This document shows positions 29,839 through 39,031 of a DNA stretch of 64,000 nt, piece by piece. Each line of letters starts with the position of its first letter. Position 1 is the stretch's first letter. The position numbers and the translations under genes were made by a program. The stretch is from assembly GCF_034424155.1 (NCBI RefSeq), contig NZ_CP139992.1:822012-886011 (forward strand), in the 5' to 3' direction. The notes under the pieces were generated by a model. It worked only from the letters and a program-made list of their open reading frames with translations, searched no databases and was not told where the DNA came from. Source of the stretch: Hafnia alvei (GTDB lineage Bacteria > Pseudomonadota > Gammaproteobacteria > Enterobacterales > Enterobacteriaceae).

Positions 29839-29867
29839 AAAAAAGCCCGCTGCTAAGCGGGCTTTTT
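29839..29867 (-). terminator. Terminator of the DUF481 protein gene
   Basis: Stem GCCCGC / GCGGGC (29845-29850 with 29857-29862), A run on the left giving the minus-strand U tract; T run on the right makes it bidirectional. Confidence 0.85.
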
Positions 29868-29889
29868 CTATTGAGTCACACAGTTATTT

Positions 29890-30654
29890 TTACAGATTGT
29901 ATCGCAGGGTAATCGCTGTAGACGTGTCGGTTTTCTTTGGCGCACTGGCCGGAGGCTCGGTGTTGTACACCACGTTGTATGAAAGACGCAGAGAGAAGTC
30001 GTCATTGATCCCAACGTTTAGTGCGGTTTCCGAGTTGACCGTGGTGTCATCGTTGGCCATAACAGAAACACCCTGCGTGAACTGCGTATTTTTGGTGAGC
30101 TGGTAAGCGTAGTTGCCTGCCGCATAGGCTAATGCCTGAGTCTCACGCCCACCGCCATGATATTCGTCGTGACGAACACCCGGACCAAATTCTACGCGCA
30201 GGTTTTGCGCTGGCGTTGCCAGCACTTGGCGGCCGTAACCTAAGGTTCCCGTTGAGCGGGAATCATAGCCAGCATAGCGGTCGTTAATCCAACTACCTTG
30301 ACCAAAAATATAGTTGTCAGGGCTAAGGTTATAACGTGAACGAGCACCTGCCTGATATTTCTCTGAAGAACGAGTGTCGCCTGATTTAGTGTTATTTGCT
30401 GTTCCCCACAGGCTATAGGCTGTTTCGGGATTAAACCAAGTCATTGTGGTGTTAGCCAGCAGGTTCGAGCTCTCAGAGTTTCCTGATTGAGAGTTATAAC
30501 CCGCTTGAACATTACCGTCGAAACTCTTCTTCGCCGTTGTTGGATCATCCATCGCGGTGAATAGCGAGGTATCAGCAAAAGCAGCGGAGCTAGTTAAAGC
30601 AGACAATATAGACAGGCACAGGGGCATTGCGCGGTATGCGCGTGTAGAAAGCAT
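29890..30654 (-). CDS. YdiY-like outer-membrane protein (DUF481)
   Basis: 254 residues with a signal peptide (cleavage after about SSAAFA) and a body of alternating beta strands ending RYNL, as in DUF481 beta-barrel proteins such as E. coli YdiY; several segments match YdiY from memory (TMTWFNPETAYSLWG, FGPGVRHDEYH, LNVGINDDFSLRLSYNV). Function unknown. In E. coli this place next to rplS is occupied by yfiB-yfiN-yfiR, so the gene sits in a variable slot. Confidence 0.85.
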   Translation of the reverse strand: MLSTRAYRAMPLCLSILSALTSSAAFADTSLFTAMDDPTTAKKSFDGNVQAGYNSQSGNSESSNLLANTTMTWFNPETAYSLWGTANNTKSGDTRSSEKYQAGARSRYNLSPDNYIFGQGSWINDRYAGYDSRSTGTLGYGRQVLATPAQNLRVEFGPGVRHDEYHGGGRETQALAYAAGNYAYQLTKNTQFTQGVSVMANDDTTVNSETALNVGINDDFSLRLSYNVVYNTEPPASAPKKTDTSTAITLRYNL

Positions 30655-30807
30655 GATGGTTCCAGTAACGAGATAATGCCAAAGTTGACAAGCGTCACAT
30701 TATAGCGGGTCGTCTGCTGGCTCAGAATGGGTTCATTTAGCTTATTTTTTGTATTTTCGCCAGCAGGTTATGCTCTTTATTTATATGCGAGCAATAGCCT
30801 GTGGAGG

Positions 30808-30837
30808 AACCGGTATTTGCTGTGGCAAATACCGGTT
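30808..30837 (-). terminator. Hairpin after the dcuB-like gene
   Basis: Perfect 13-base-pair stem AACCGGTATTTGC / GCAAATACCGGTT with loop TGTG, 10 bases past the stop. No U run, so it is a weak terminator or an mRNA 3'-end stabiliser. Confidence 0.6.
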
Positions 30838-30846
30838 AGCTGAAAA

Positions 30847-32190
30847 CTACATGAAGGATGTGACGAGCACATAGCCAACGATACAGGAGGTGATTACGCC
30901 AATAAAGCCAGGCAGGATAAAGCTATGGTTGATGATGAATTTACCGATTTTGGTGGTGCCGGAACGGTCGAATCCAATACAGGCTAAGTCGCTTGGGTAG
31001 GTCGGTAAAACAAAGTAGCCATAAGCCGCTGGGAAGAAGGCAATGAGCATCTTCGGATCGACACCAAGTTGCAGACCCATTGGTGCAATGGCGGTTAAAG
31101 CCGCTGCTTGGCTGTTGACGAGCTTAGAAACTAAGAACAGCACCAGAGCATAAGTCCATGGTTGGGACTTCACCACATCCTCGAGAACAAGCTTAAGGTC
31201 CTGCATGTGTGCTTGGAAGAACGTATCGCTCATCCATGCCACACCGAATACTGAGAAGATGGCAACCATACCGGCTTTGAATACGGCACCGCTTGAGATA
31301 TCGGCAGGTTTCACCTTGCAAGCCATTAAGATGATGGCCCCAGCGATGAGCATCATCATCTGGATAACCAGATTCATCGACAATGGCTTCATTACGCCTT
31401 TCATTTCATAGGATGGACGTAATTCAGAGAACGCTCCTAGCAGAACTACCACTAAGATTGCGGCGAAAAAGATCCATGTAGACCAGTAGGCGCGTTTGTC
31501 GAATTTCTGGTTCAGCAAGGTTTCGCTGTTGCCATAGATAAACTCACGCTGTTTGGGATCGCTGATTTTTGCCTGAAATTCAGGATCCTTATCCAAATCT
31601 TTACCACGACGCAGGCTCCACAGGGCAGCCACAATAACGCCACACAGCGAGGCAGGAACGGAGATTGCCAATATTTCTAGAATGCTATAGGCGTGGCCAA
31701 TTCCGTGAGCGGCACCCAAAATGGAGACGAGGGAGACAACGGCGACAGAGACTGGTGATGCGGTGATTGCCATTTGTGATGCGACCGAGGCCACGGCCAT
31801 CGGGCGTTCTGGGCGAATACCTTTCTTTAAGGCGATATCGGAGATGATCGGGAACATGGTGTAAACCACGTGGCCGGTACCGCAGAGGAAAGTCAGCGTC
31901 CATGTTGTTAATGGCGCTAAAATCGTGATGTGCTGTGGATGTTTGCGCAGCAACCGTTCTGCAAACTGCATCATCACGTTCAGGCCACCTGCGGTTTGTA
32001 GTACAGAAGCGCAACCGATGACGGCAAGGATGGTTAGAATAACTTCAACCGGTGGTTTACCGGGTTCAAGGCCGAAAATAAAGGTTAAACAGAAGAGTCC
32101 AATCCCACTGATGAGACCGAGTCCCATCCCGCCGTAGCGCGTCCCCAGTAATAAACAAAGAATAATTATCGCAAATTGTAGCGTTATCAT
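30847..32190 (-). CDS. dcuB: Anaerobic C4-dicarboxylate transporter, DcuB type
   Basis: 447-residue inner-membrane carrier exchanging fumarate, malate or aspartate for succinate during fumarate respiration. It fits the DcuA/DcuB family: GLEPGKPPVEVILTILAV, FLCGTGHVVYTMFPII, SQMAITASPVSVAVVSLVS, LVSKLVNSQAAALTAIAPMGL and YGYFVLPTYPSDLACIGFDRSGTTKIG. The GTGHVVYT and PGKPPVEV stretches are nearer to DcuB than to DcuA as I recall them. A half FNR-like site TTGAT lies about 119 bases upstream but its partner half is poor. It is not at this location in E. coli. Confidence 0.85.
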   Translation of the reverse strand: MITLQFAIIILCLLLGTRYGGMGLGLISGIGLFCLTFIFGLEPGKPPVEVILTILAVIGCASVLQTAGGLNVMMQFAERLLRKHPQHITILAPLTTWTLTFLCGTGHVVYTMFPIISDIALKKGIRPERPMAVASVASQMAITASPVSVAVVSLVSILGAAHGIGHAYSILEILAISVPASLCGVIVAALWSLRRGKDLDKDPEFQAKISDPKQREFIYGNSETLLNQKFDKRAYWSTWIFFAAILVVVLLGAFSELRPSYEMKGVMKPLSMNLVIQMMMLIAGAIILMACKVKPADISSGAVFKAGMVAIFSVFGVAWMSDTFFQAHMQDLKLVLEDVVKSQPWTYALVLFLVSKLVNSQAAALTAIAPMGLQLGVDPKMLIAFFPAAYGYFVLPTYPSDLACIGFDRSGTTKIGKFIINHSFILPGFIGVITSCIVGYVLVTSFM

Positions 32191-32369
32191 AAGTTCCCTT
32201 TTAAAAATTAACCCAAAAGTACTAGGGTTAATATCTATGAGCTTTATGTGCTAATCTGCGAATGAGATCTCTGTTTATAAAAACCAGTGAAGCAATTTCA
32301 AATAAAATTGATCTAAATAAACATACTGATATATATCCATTCTAGCGTGTTGCTTTTTATTGTTTCCTA

Positions 32370-32726
32370 CTATCGAGGTAGCGTTTTATTTATCCCTTGC
32401 TGCCATCTAAGACGTAATTCCGCAATATTTACGGCGCTATCACAGCTGGCAGGGAAAGGCTTTCCTTGTGCTCCCCACTGTTCAATAGCGAAAGATTGGC
32501 ACAGCTGATGTGCACCATGGTTGTAACCGTCTAAATAGGCGGCCCGCTCAACGTCAGGGTTTCCATACCATTCCGTCAACGCGTCATTATCGCGCACGAC
32601 TTTCCCCGTGCTAGCATCTTCAAAACCGGCGTTAAACCACATTGAGCCTTTATCCACGCCACCCGGATACTGCGTACAGGCTGAAAGGGCAAGACACAAA
32701 ATAAAGATATGATTTCTTATCATCAC
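32370..32726 (-). CDS. YfiL-like lipoprotein (DUF2799 type)
   Basis: 118 residues with a short signal peptide and lipobox LSAC (Cys about residue 17). The body YPGGVDKGSMWFNAGFEDASTG and AAYLDGYNHG resembles the small GY/DGY-repeat lipoproteins of the DUF2799 group, and E. coli yfiL lies near aroF as here. Function unknown. Confidence 0.65.
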   Translation of the reverse strand: MMIRNHIFILCLALSACTQYPGGVDKGSMWFNAGFEDASTGKVVRDNDALTEWYGNPDVERAAYLDGYNHGAHQLCQSFAIEQWGAQGKPFPASCDSAVNIAELRLRWQQGINKTLPR

Positions 32727-32792
32727 GCACCTTCATTGGGAGAATGATTTGGGGAAAATGAAATAGACCGTCTTTATAGTAAAGTGTATTTA

Positions 32793-33509
32793 TTACGTAA
32801 TTCCCAAGCGTTCTTTTAAGTTTTTCAGATAGCGGCGGCTGACTGGAATTCTTTTTCCCGTGTGGGTTATCACTTCGGCGGAGCCATTATCCAAAAGCTG
32901 AATTTCGCTGAGGCGATCCGCATTGACCATGTATTGACGATGGCAGCGAACAAAGGGCGTTTTTTCTTCCAGCGTTTTGAGCGTGAGTTGCGTATATCCG
33001 CTTTGGTGGATCCCTACAACGTGGATACCACTAAGCTCGGATGAGAGGTATTCAACTTCATCGAGCTTGAGCAGGAAGATGCGGTTTAATCCGTGGCAGG
33101 GAATGTGCTTAAGTTGGGGTTCACTAAATGGCTGTAAATTTTGTTTTACATTAATGCCTTTTTGCAAGCGTTCCAGCGTCTTGCTCAAACGGCTGTTATC
33201 AATTGGCTTAAGCAGATAATCGAAGGCGTGTTTTTCAAATGCCTGAATAGCGTACTCATCAAACGCGGTAACAAAAACGATGTACGGCATGGTATCGGGA
33301 TCGAGCATAGAGACCAATTCCAAGCCGCTAATGCGTGGCATTTGGATATCAAGAAAGATCACATCCGGCTGGAGTTTATGAATAGCCGGAATCGCTTCCA
33401 GCGCGTTGCTGCACTGGGCTATCACCTCAATACTGGCGTGTTTGGTTAATAGCTCATTAAGCTCGTCGCGCGCGGGTTGTTCGTCGTCAACAATGATGAC
33501 TTTAAGCAT
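32793..33509 (-). CDS. LytTR response regulator, BtsR (YehT)-like
   Basis: 238 residues from ATG 33509, which has GGAGGACAC just upstream. Receiver domain (about 1-120) with acidic pair VDDEQPARDE, phospho-acceptor Asp in DVIFLDIQMPRISGLE and Lys in LLKPIDNSRL; LytTR DNA-binding domain (about 135-238) with FVRCHRQYMVNADRL and RIPVSRRYLKNLKERLG. It closely resembles BtsR, which in E. coli senses pyruvate through the kinase BtsS and switches on btsT. No histidine kinase lies next to it here, so its kinase is elsewhere or it is an orphan. Confidence 0.88.
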   Translation of the reverse strand: MLKVIIVDDEQPARDELNELLTKHASIEVIAQCSNALEAIPAIHKLQPDVIFLDIQMPRISGLELVSMLDPDTMPYIVFVTAFDEYAIQAFEKHAFDYLLKPIDNSRLSKTLERLQKGINVKQNLQPFSEPQLKHIPCHGLNRIFLLKLDEVEYLSSELSGIHVVGIHQSGYTQLTLKTLEEKTPFVRCHRQYMVNADRLSEIQLLDNGSAEVITHTGKRIPVSRRYLKNLKERLGIT

Positions 33510-33611
33510 GTGTCCTCCATGATGTAACCGCCATTTTATCATGCTTAAACCATCGGCCTTCATGGCAATAGCAAAACTGGGCGTTGCCTCAAATTTTGTT
33601 GAGAAGTGTAG

Positions 33612-33663
33612 TGTAAAGTTTACGGTAATTATTTCTTTACACTAATGGGTTGAAAACTTTACA
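33612..33663 (+). promoter_or_regulatory. Candidate TyrR boxes upstream of aroF
   Basis: Three degenerate copies of the TyrR box TGTAAA-N6-TTTACA: 33612-33629 (left half perfect), 33624-33641 (GGTAAT-N6-TTTACA) and 33646-33663 (TGGGTT-N6-TTTACA). Clustered boxes of this kind repress aroF-tyrA with tyrosine in E. coli. The assignment rests on position and half-site matches. Confidence 0.6.
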
Positions 33664-33757
33664 TGGCATGATATGGTGTTTCTCAGACGCACTCACGCAA
33701 GCAGTAAAGATTCAAATCATCACGAGCGTCATCACTCAATTAAGGGCAGGTACTATC

Positions 33758-34840
33758 ATGATTATGCAAAAAGACGCATTAAATAACGTGCACATTAGCG
33801 ACGAACAAATACTGATCACGCCAGAAGAATTAAAAAATCGCTTTCCACTGAGTTCACTGCTGCAAGAACAGGTCGCGGCTTCTCGTCAGGACATTGCGAA
33901 TATTTTGGAAGGTAAAGATCATCGTCTGTTGGTTGTTTGTGGCCCTTGTTCTATTCATGATACTGATGCTGCTCTTGATTATGCCCGTCGTTTGCAGTCC
34001 ATCTCAGCTGAGTTGCGTGACCAGCTGTACATCGTGATGCGCGTGTACTTTGAAAAACCAAGAACGACTGTGGGCTGGAAAGGCTTGATTAACGATCCTC
34101 ACATGGACGGCTCGTTTGACGTTGAAGCTGGTTTTATCAAAGCACGTGAACTGCTCTTGAACTTGGTTGAAATGGGGCTGCCATTGGCAACTGAAGCATT
34201 AGACCCTAACTCACCACAGTTTTTAGGCGATCTATTTAGCTGGTCGGCGATTGGTGCCCGCACCACGGAATCACAAACACACCGCGAAATGGCCTCTGGG
34301 CTGTCGATGCCGGTTGGCTTTAAAAATGGTACCGACGGTAGCTTGGGAACCGCTATCAATGCAATGAAAGCGGCTTCTATGACGCACCGTTTTGTTGGGA
34401 TCAACCAATCAGGACAGGTTTGTTTACTGCAAACTCAGGGTAACCCACATGGCCATGTCATTTTGCGCGGTGGTAAAACGCCAAACTACTCTGCGGAGCA
34501 TGTGGCAGAGTGCGAGATCCAAATGCAAAAAGCAGGATTACGCCCTGCGCTGATGATCGACTGTAGCCATGGCAATTCAAATAAAGACTTCCGCCGCCAA
34601 TCGGCGGTAGCTGAATCAGTTATTGAGCAAATTAGTGCCGGAAATCAGTCTATTATTGGTGTTATGCTAGAAAGTAATATCTTTGAAGGTAACCAAAGTT
34701 CAGAGCAGCCACGCAGTGAAATGAAATACGGTGTTTCGGTAACAGATGCCTGCATTGATTGGGGAACAACGGATACGCTGCTGCGTGGTATGCATCAAAA
34801 ACTAGGCGCAACGCTACGCAACCGTAGCGCAGGAGAATAA
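33758..34840 (+). CDS. aroF: 3-deoxy-7-phosphoheptulonate synthase, Tyr-sensitive type
   Basis: First enzyme of the shikimate pathway, condensing PEP and erythrose 4-phosphate. ATG 33758 ([17 protein letters not shown]) has GGCAGG seven bases upstream and gives 360 residues; ATG 33764 would match the E. coli start exactly. Conserved [48 protein letters not shown] and [10 protein letters not shown] are present. The neighbour tyrA, five bases downstream, and the TyrR boxes mark it as the AroF isoenzyme. Confidence 0.95.
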   Translation: MIMQKDALNNVHISDEQILITPEELKNRFPLSSLLQEQVAASRQDIANILEGKDHRLLVVCGPCSIHDTDAALDYARRLQSISAELRDQLYIVMRVYFEKPRTTVGWKGLINDPHMDGSFDVEAGFIKARELLLNLVEMGLPLATEALDPNSPQFLGDLFSWSAIGARTTESQTHREMASGLSMPVGFKNGTDGSLGTAINAMKAASMTHRFVGINQSGQVCLLQTQGNPHGHVILRGGKTPNYSAEHVAECEIQMQKAGLRPALMIDCSHGNSNKDFRRQSAVAESVIEQISAGNQSIIGVMLESNIFEGNQSSEQPRSEMKYGVSVTDACIDWGTTDTLLRGMHQKLGATLRNRSAGE

Positions 34841-34845
34841 GCATC

Positions 34846-35967
34846 ATGGTGGCGGAACTAACCGCATTGCGGGATCAAATCGATGAAGTTGATAAGGCAT
34901 TGCTGGATTTATTAGCGCGCCGTCTACAACTGGTAGCCGAAGTGGGAGAAGTAAAAAGCCGCTATGGTTTACCGATTTATGTTCCTGAACGTGAAGCATC
35001 AATGCTGGCATCTCGCCGTAAAGAAGCTGAGCTGTTAGGTGTGCCACCCGATCTGATTGAAGATGTCCTACGGCGCGTAATGCGTGAGTCTTACTCCAGT
35101 GAAAACGACAAAGGCTTTAAAAGTTTAAAGCCAGATTTACGTCCCGTTGTCATTGTTGGAGGCCGAGGCCAGATGGGGCGTCTCTTCGAGAAAATGCTGC
35201 AACTCTCTGGCTATGAAGTGCGCATTCTGGAACAAGATGACTGGCCGAAAGCCGAAGTGCTATGCGCAGATGCAGGCATGGTTATCGTGAGTGTGCCAAT
35301 CCATCTCACCGAGCAGGCGATTGCGCGCTTACCAAAGCTTCCTGCCGACTGCTTATTAGTGGATCTGGCATCGGTTAAAAATAAACCGTTGCAGGCCATG
35401 CTCGCTGCACATCGTGGCCCTGTATTAGGTTTGCACCCGATGTTTGGGCCTGACGTGGGCAGTTTGGCAAAGCAGGTAGTGGTTTATTGCGATGGCCGCC
35501 AGCCGGAAGCTTACCAATGGCTGTTAGAGCAGCTGCAGGTTTGGGGGGCGAGACTCCATCGTATCAGTGCCGTTGAGCACGATCAGAATATGGCGTTCAT
35601 CCAGGCGTTACGTCACTTTGCGACTTTTGCTTATGGCTTACATTTGGCAGAAGAGAATGTTCAGCTTGAACAGCTGTTGGCGCTTTCGTCTCCGATTTAT
35701 CGTTTAGAACTGGTGATGGTTGGGCGGCTGTTTGCGCAGGATCCGCAACTCTATGCGGATATCATCATGTCATCAGAGAACAATTTGGCGCTGATTAAAC
35801 GTTACTATCAGCGATTTGGTGAGGCCATCGCCCTGCTTGAAAGCCACGACAAAGCGGCGTTTATTGATAGCTTCAAGAAAGTGGAGCACTGGTTTGGCGA
35901 TCATGCCCAGCATTTCCAAGCGGAAAGCCGAGCGCTGTTACGTCAGGCTAATGATAGCCGGAAATAG
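34846..35967 (+). CDS. tyrA: Bifunctional chorismate mutase / prephenate dehydrogenase
   Basis: Tyrosine branch enzyme of 373 residues. The N-terminal mutase domain (1-90) has [20 protein letters not shown]; the NAD-binding motif [16 protein letters not shown] starts at about residue 102, and [11 protein letters not shown] and [15 protein letters not shown] follow. Co-transcribed with aroF and convergent to pheA. Confidence 0.96.
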   Translation: MVAELTALRDQIDEVDKALLDLLARRLQLVAEVGEVKSRYGLPIYVPEREASMLASRRKEAELLGVPPDLIEDVLRRVMRESYSSENDKGFKSLKPDLRPVVIVGGRGQMGRLFEKMLQLSGYEVRILEQDDWPKAEVLCADAGMVIVSVPIHLTEQAIARLPKLPADCLLVDLASVKNKPLQAMLAAHRGPVLGLHPMFGPDVGSLAKQVVVYCDGRQPEAYQWLLEQLQVWGARLHRISAVEHDQNMAFIQALRHFATFAYGLHLAEENVQLEQLLALSSPIYRLELVMVGRLFAQDPQLYADIIMSSENNLALIKRYYQRFGEAIALLESHDKAAFIDSFKKVEHWFGDHAQHFQAESRALLRQANDSRK

Positions 35968-35988
35968 TCACGTAGCCATTTAGATATC

Positions 35989-36014
35989 AAAAGCCTGCTT
36001 ATGCAGGCTTTTGT
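35989..36014. terminator. Bidirectional terminator between tyrA and pheA
   Basis: AAAAGCCTGC TTAT GCAGGCTTTT, nine-base-pair stem with A and T flanks. Confidence 0.88.
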
Positions 36015-36029
36015 GTTTTATACAGGAGA

Positions 36030-37181
36030 TCAAACTGGAACGATATTTTCACTCGGATAGCACCCGAGTGTTTTCAGTGAACGCGTGATCGCTTGCAAAT
36101 CTTTCAGTGCTGCTTTCATTGCCGCATCATTGGCATTGGCCTGTACATCCAGATAGAACATCTCTTCCCAAGGGTTACCGTTGATCGGGCGAGACTCCAA
36201 TTTCGTGATAACAATATTGTGCTCACGAAAGACTAACAGCGCTTCTACCAACGCACCTGATTGCTGCCCCGTCGCCATAATCAGCGTGGTTTTTGCTGGA
36301 ACCTGAGAGGTGACATCAATGGCCTTACGCGCGAGAACGATAAAACGCGTGATATTTTGTTGCTGGTTTGCCAGATTTTGTTCCAGTGGTTGCAGGCCAT
36401 AAAGCGAGCCACCAGCTTCACTGCCAAGTGCAGCTGCATGCGGTGAGTTGAGCGCAGCAACTTTCTCCATTGCCGCAGCGGTGCTTTCACAGTATTCAAT
36501 TTTCCACTGAGGATAGGCATTAAGGAACTGGCTGCATTGCTGGAATGGCTGAGGATGGCTGTAAACCGTTTGAATATCACTGAGGCGTGTCTCACCGGTG
36601 ACTAGCACGCAATGATCGATAGGAATGGTGAGCTCACCAACGATAGACAGACTGGTGTGTTGCAGCAGGTCGTAAACGTCGTTGATTGAGCCTGAACTGG
36701 TATTTTCAATCGGCAACACGGCAAAGTCGGCTTGACCAGTTTCAACATGATTGAAGATATCCTGAAAACGATGGCATCCACACTCAATCAGCTGTTCGAA
36801 ATGACGCGCGGCATATTGGCGAGCGGCGAGGTGGGAGTAAGAACCCTTTGGTCCTAGGAAAGCGATACGAGCAGACTTTTGGGTGGTGTGATTGTATTGA
36901 TGTTGGAGCAGTGCCTGCTGGGTTAAGACGGAGTCTTCGATGATGAGCTGGAATAAACGAGTGATATAGTGACCATCAAGATTAAGTGCTTTTCCTTGTT
37001 CGGTCAGAGAGTTCAATAGCTCTCGCTCGCGCTCTTTATCTCGAATCGGACGATGACTTTTTTGTTTAGCTCGAGCGACGGCTTCGGCGAGCTCACGGCG
37101 TTCGCTCAATAGCGCCAGTAATTTGCTATCGACGGCGCTGATCCGCTCACGTAATGCCAGTAATGGGTTATCTGTTGTCAT
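36030..37181 (-). CDS. pheA: Bifunctional chorismate mutase / prephenate dehydratase
   Basis: Phenylalanine branch enzyme, 383 residues. Mutase domain (1-about 85) [23 protein letters not shown]; dehydratase domain with [39 protein letters not shown]-terminal ACT domain with the Phe-binding [10 protein letters not shown] and [12 protein letters not shown] motifs, so feedback inhibition by phenylalanine is expected. Expression is controlled by the pheL attenuator upstream. Confidence 0.96.
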   Translation of the reverse strand: MTTDNPLLALRERISAVDSKLLALLSERRELAEAVARAKQKSHRPIRDKERERELLNSLTEQGKALNLDGHYITRLFQLIIEDSVLTQQALLQHQYNHTTQKSARIAFLGPKGSYSHLAARQYAARHFEQLIECGCHRFQDIFNHVETGQADFAVLPIENTSSGSINDVYDLLQHTSLSIVGELTIPIDHCVLVTGETRLSDIQTVYSHPQPFQQCSQFLNAYPQWKIEYCESTAAAMEKVAALNSPHAAALGSEAGGSLYGLQPLEQNLANQQQNITRFIVLARKAIDVTSQVPAKTTLIMATGQQSGALVEALLVFREHNIVITKLESRPINGNPWEEMFYLDVQANANDAAMKAALKDLQAITRSLKTLGCYPSENIVPV

Positions 37182-37231
37182 ATCGAGCCTTTCTTATCGT
37201 GTATTGAAGTTGAGTTTGTAAGCGTGGAAAT

Positions 37232-37262
37232 GAAAAAAGCCCCCCGATTGGGAGGCTTTTTT
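37232..37262 (-). terminator. pheA attenuator (terminator form)
   Basis: On the minus strand AAGCCTCCCAATC / GGGGGGCTTTTTT folds into a terminator (stem around 37239-37257) with a U run, about 45 bases after the pheL stop and 50 before pheA. The first arm can also pair with GATTGGGAGGC located at the end of pheL (around 37298-37308), giving the alternative antiterminator when ribosomes stall on Phe codons. Confidence 0.9.
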
Positions 37263-37306
37263 GTTTTTCTTCGCATGCTTTCTTTATACGGAAAAACGCC
37301 TCCCAA

Positions 37307-37354
37307 TCAGGGGAAGGTAAAAAAGAATGCGAAGAGAAACAAAGATTGAGTCAT
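37307..37354 (-). CDS. pheL: pheA operon leader peptide
   Basis: Fifteen-codon frame [15 protein letters not shown] with six phenylalanines, followed by TGA that overlaps the antiterminator segment. The C-terminal FAFFFTFP is the same as in E. coli PheL ([15 protein letters not shown]) while the first half differs. Ribosome stalling at Phe codons under starvation would prevent the terminator downstream from forming and raise pheA expression. Confidence 0.93.
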   Translation of the reverse strand: [15 protein letters not shown]

Positions 37355-37433
37355 GTAAAACGCCTGTCGTAGTGGTTAGTGATGAGAGTAAAATCAGAAC
37401 TTAACTTACCTGTGTTACTTTTGGCCTGTCAAC

Positions 37434-37457
37434 AAAAAACGCGCCTCCTGGCGCGTT
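37434..37457 (-). terminator. raiA terminator
   Basis: ACGCGCC TCCT GGCGCGT (37439-37456), with an A run at 37434-37439 giving the minus-strand U tract. Confidence 0.88.
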
Positions 37458-37484
37458 TAGTCGATGAGTAACTGGGGGAGGGAT

Positions 37485-37838
37485 TTATTCTACGTCTTCC
37501 TCTGCTAAGTCGGCCTCTTCTAGGTTAGCTTCTTTGACACTGGTACTTGCGCGACGCGCTTCACCTTTATGTTGTACTTTATTGAGCTGACGTTCGAGTT
37601 TAGCAATCAGTTCGTTGATGGCGGCATACATGTCTTCATGTTTTGCGCTGGCAATCAACTGTCCGTTAGGCGTATTAATCGTGGCATCGGCAACATACAA
37701 TTTTGGCTCTTTAGACAAAATGATATGCGGGTTAATCAGATGCGTTTGCCATTTTTCCAGTTTACTTAGACGGTCCTCGACATGTTGACGAATGGCAGTG
37801 GTGATTTCCATTTGCTTACTGGTGATACTAATTGTCAT
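37485..37838 (-). CDS. raiA: Ribosome-associated inhibitor RaiA (short HPF type)
   Basis: Binds idle 70S ribosomes in cold or stationary phase and blocks dimerisation and initiation. 117 residues from ATG 37838 ([20 protein letters not shown]), with GAGGT upstream; longer frames to 37916 lack homology. [38 protein letters not shown] are conserved. The acidic C-terminal tail is slightly longer than in E. coli (113). Confidence 0.95.
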   Translation of the reverse strand: MTISITSKQMEITTAIRQHVEDRLSKLEKWQTHLINPHIILSKEPKLYVADATINTPNGQLIASAKHEDMYAAINELIAKLERQLNKVQHKGEARRASTSVKEANLEEADLAEEDVE

Positions 37839-38113
37839 ATACATACCTCTCAGTCTTTTCCGTCTTGGTAATTTTAGAATAACGCCGTTTTCAAGAAAGT
37901 GTGAGACTAAAATCACGAATTTTTGTCACTTTTTGCAAAGATAAGTCGATTTGTGATTTTTAATAAGACATGGCGATTTAGGGCTTGAGTCAGGCCGGAA
38001 GAACAAGCATAGTGGGGAAATCGGGACAGAAAAAACGGCTAAGCTCCGGCTTTGCTACGGCCTAAAAATTACATTATTGATCGCCGACGTTTTCACTCCT
38101 GCAGATCAAATAC
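37839..38113. promoter_or_regulatory. raiA upstream region
   Basis: About 275 bases between raiA and the bamD terminator, without a gene; it must hold the raiA promoter. No sigma-S dependence can be judged from sequence, which matters because rpoS is broken in this genome. Confidence 0.4.
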
Positions 38114-38142
38114 AAAAAAGGCAGCCACTGGCTGCCTTTTTG
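38114..38142 (-). terminator. bamD terminator
   Basis: AAAAAAGGCAGCC ACT GGCTGCCTTTTT: seven-base-pair GC-rich stem with A run (minus-strand U tract) and T run. Confidence 0.88.
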
Positions 38143-38162
38143 CTGTTTAACAGGATGAGCTG

Positions 38163-38900
38163 TTACGCTTTTGCTGAGTTATCAGCAATAATTTTGGCGA
38201 CTTTGTCGGCCTGTGCGGTCAGGTTCATCTGTTTGTACGCATTTTCCATCAACGGTAATGCATCACGCGTTGCCTGAGTATCAGGATAGTTACGCAGCAT
38301 CATCTCTACACGGTTAACAACAGCGACGTAAGCACCGCGTTTGGTGTAGTATTGTGCAACGGACAGCTCATATTTTGCCAAACGGTCTTTCAGGTAGACA
38401 AGGCGTTTGGTGGCATCTGCGCTGTACTGACTATTTGGATAGCGCTGTACCAGCTGGCTAAAATCACGGAATGCCTGACGGGCATGCTCCGGATCGCGGT
38501 CAGAACGGTCAACACCGAAGAATCCCTGAAGTGCACTGTCATCCAAAGCCATATCAGTTAGGCCGCGCATGTACAGGACATAATCAATATTAGGATGTGT
38601 TGGATTCAAACGCATGAAGCGGTCGATAGACGCCTGAGCCATTGGCAAATCAGCTGATTTGTAATAGGCGTAGATCAGATCCAACTGAACCTGCTGAGAA
38701 TAAGGCCCGAACGGATAGCGGTTGTCTAACGCTTCCAGTTGCGTAATAGCGGCTTTAAAGTTACCGTCCTGCAACTTTTGCTGAGCGGTAGCATAAATTT
38801 CTGAAGGCGGATTATCAGGTACCGCATCTTTGGAACTGGAGCAACCTGCCAGCGCCAGGCTCAACGTGGCGGCAGCCACCAGATATTTCATACGCGTCAT
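38163..38900 (-). CDS. bamD: Outer-membrane assembly lipoprotein BamD
   Basis: Essential part of the Bam complex that inserts beta-barrel proteins. 245 residues, as in E. coli. Signal peptide with lipobox LAGC (Cys 20); five TPR-like repeats follow, beginning [18 protein letters not shown], with the conserved [24 protein letters not shown] and [16 protein letters not shown]. Divergent from rluD. Confidence 0.97.
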   Translation of the reverse strand: MTRMKYLVAAATLSLALAGCSSSKDAVPDNPPSEIYATAQQKLQDGNFKAAITQLEALDNRYPFGPYSQQVQLDLIYAYYKSADLPMAQASIDRFMRLNPTHPNIDYVLYMRGLTDMALDDSALQGFFGVDRSDRDPEHARQAFRDFSQLVQRYPNSQYSADATKRLVYLKDRLAKYELSVAQYYTKRGAYVAVVNRVEMMLRNYPDTQATRDALPLMENAYKQMNLTAQADKVAKIIADNSAKA

Positions 38901-39031
38901 GACGTTTTGATTACCCTTTTTGTGTTGTTCCGGGAGACTCTCCGTTAAGCTCCCGACAAAGACCAGCTACAATAGCACATTATTTTAAACGGCAACGCCG
39001 AGAAAACCCAACGTTAACGAAAGAAACCCAT

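Noticed and set aside
32309-32322. FNR site upstream of the dcuB-like gene
   Set aside because: Only one half (TTGAT) matches; the second half is ATAAA instead of ATCAA, and the distance from the start is large.
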